Source of the DNA: an uncultured Bacteroidota bacterium
GTDB taxonomy: Bacteria; Bacteroidota; Bacteroidia; Flavobacteriales; Flavobacteriaceae
DNA length: 64,000 nucleotides
Reading direction: 5' to 3'
NCBI GenBank assembly: GCA_913062555.1
Contig: CAJXVU010000011.1
Location: forward strand, 30,432-94,431
Shown: in pieces, positions 63,968 through 64,000 of the stretch
Layout: the number at the start of each line of letters is the position of its first letter
Numbering within the stretch: position 1 is the stretch's first letter
The notes under the pieces: generated by a model
Seen by the model: the letters and a program-made list of their open reading frames with translations, nothing else
What the model was told of the DNA's origin: nothing
Databases searched by the model: none
Made by a program: the position numbers and the translations under genes

Positions 63968-64000
63968 ATGTCAATTTTAATAAAAAATGGTCGTGTTGTC
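63968..64000 (+). CDS. Start of a dihydropyrimidinase/hydantoinase-like gene
   Basis: Only 11 codons are in the window: MSILIKNGRVV. This is the usual opening beta-strand of cyclic amidohydrolases such as dihydropyrimidinase and D-hydantoinase. The position, 65 bp after the SSS gene and in the same direction, and the cluster context support dihydropyrimidinase (ring opening of dihydrouracil). Other amidohydrolases such as dihydroorotase or allantoinase begin similarly. Confidence 0.6.
   Translation, partial: MSILIKNGRVV

Overview
The window looks like chromosomal DNA from a marine-type member of the Flavobacteriaceae (Bacteroidota). It is AT-rich. Its proteins include a type IX secretion (T9SS) sorting-domain protein, lipoproteins with acidic residues after the lipidated cysteine, a mevalonate-pathway gene pair, and families typical of Flavobacteriia (urocanate hydratase of about 660 aa, DUF5117-type metalloprotease, YiaA/YiaB, paired POT transporters). 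Several genes carry the flavobacterial promoter pattern TTG-N19-21-TAnnTTTG. I see no prophage, transposase, CRISPR array or rRNA, and one tRNA (Phe-GAA).

Layout. 0-10 kb: the 3' end of a class C beta-lactamase-like gene, a secreted protein with four 37-residue repeats, two tandem alpha/beta hydrolases, a fibronectin/dihaem lipoprotein, a large zinc metalloprotease lipoprotein, a double YiaA/YiaB membrane protein, a helical protein of unknown function and a Spy-like periplasmic protein. 10-16.5 kb: a leftward run of a small HExIH protein, a PLP deaminase, a glucosaminidase-LysM protein and hemL, then DUF5522, hutU and a DUF4136 lipoprotein. 16.6-24.4 kb: an orphan OppC-type permease with tail-specific protease, surE with a small membrane protein, lpxB and comEC. 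24.4-31 kb: a thioredoxin-like protein, two POT peptide transporters and the mevalonate pair. 31-39 kb: a leftward envelope-biogenesis cluster (coaX, outer-membrane protein, TPR protein, lptC, small membrane protein, CNNM/CorC protein, PpiD-like foldase), then tRNA-Phe. 39-52 kb: SDR threonine dehydrogenase, a lipoprotein, the 1429-aa T9SS propeller protein with its lipoprotein neighbour, an M13 peptidase lipoprotein, a TPR protein, a membrane M28 peptidase and a CBS-pair protein. 52-57.3 kb: a leftward housekeeping cluster (DinB, two GNATs, an arginase-family enzyme, a zinc-ribbon protein), a short SSB and a second serine hydrolase.

57.8 kb to the end: a rightward cluster of semialdehyde dehydrogenase, class III aminotransferase, NCS1 nucleobase transporter, sodium:solute symporter, and the first 11 codons of a protein that begins like a dihydropyrimidinase/hydantoinase. 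Together these read as uptake and reductive catabolism of pyrimidines, with the early-pathway enzymes expected just beyond the right edge. The 561-bp gap before the cluster holds the decayed C-terminus of an AraC-family regulator.

Most of the window is ordinary core genome. The less ordinary items are the 37-residue repeat protein, a large extra loop in the NCS1 transporter, helically phased TACAAACG repeats next to an orphan hairpin, an intrinsic terminator inside the 3' coding end of comEC, a duplicated hydrolase whose copy lost its oxyanion-loop histidine, and a long direct repeat between two divergent genes. No clearly new multi-gene system is evident.
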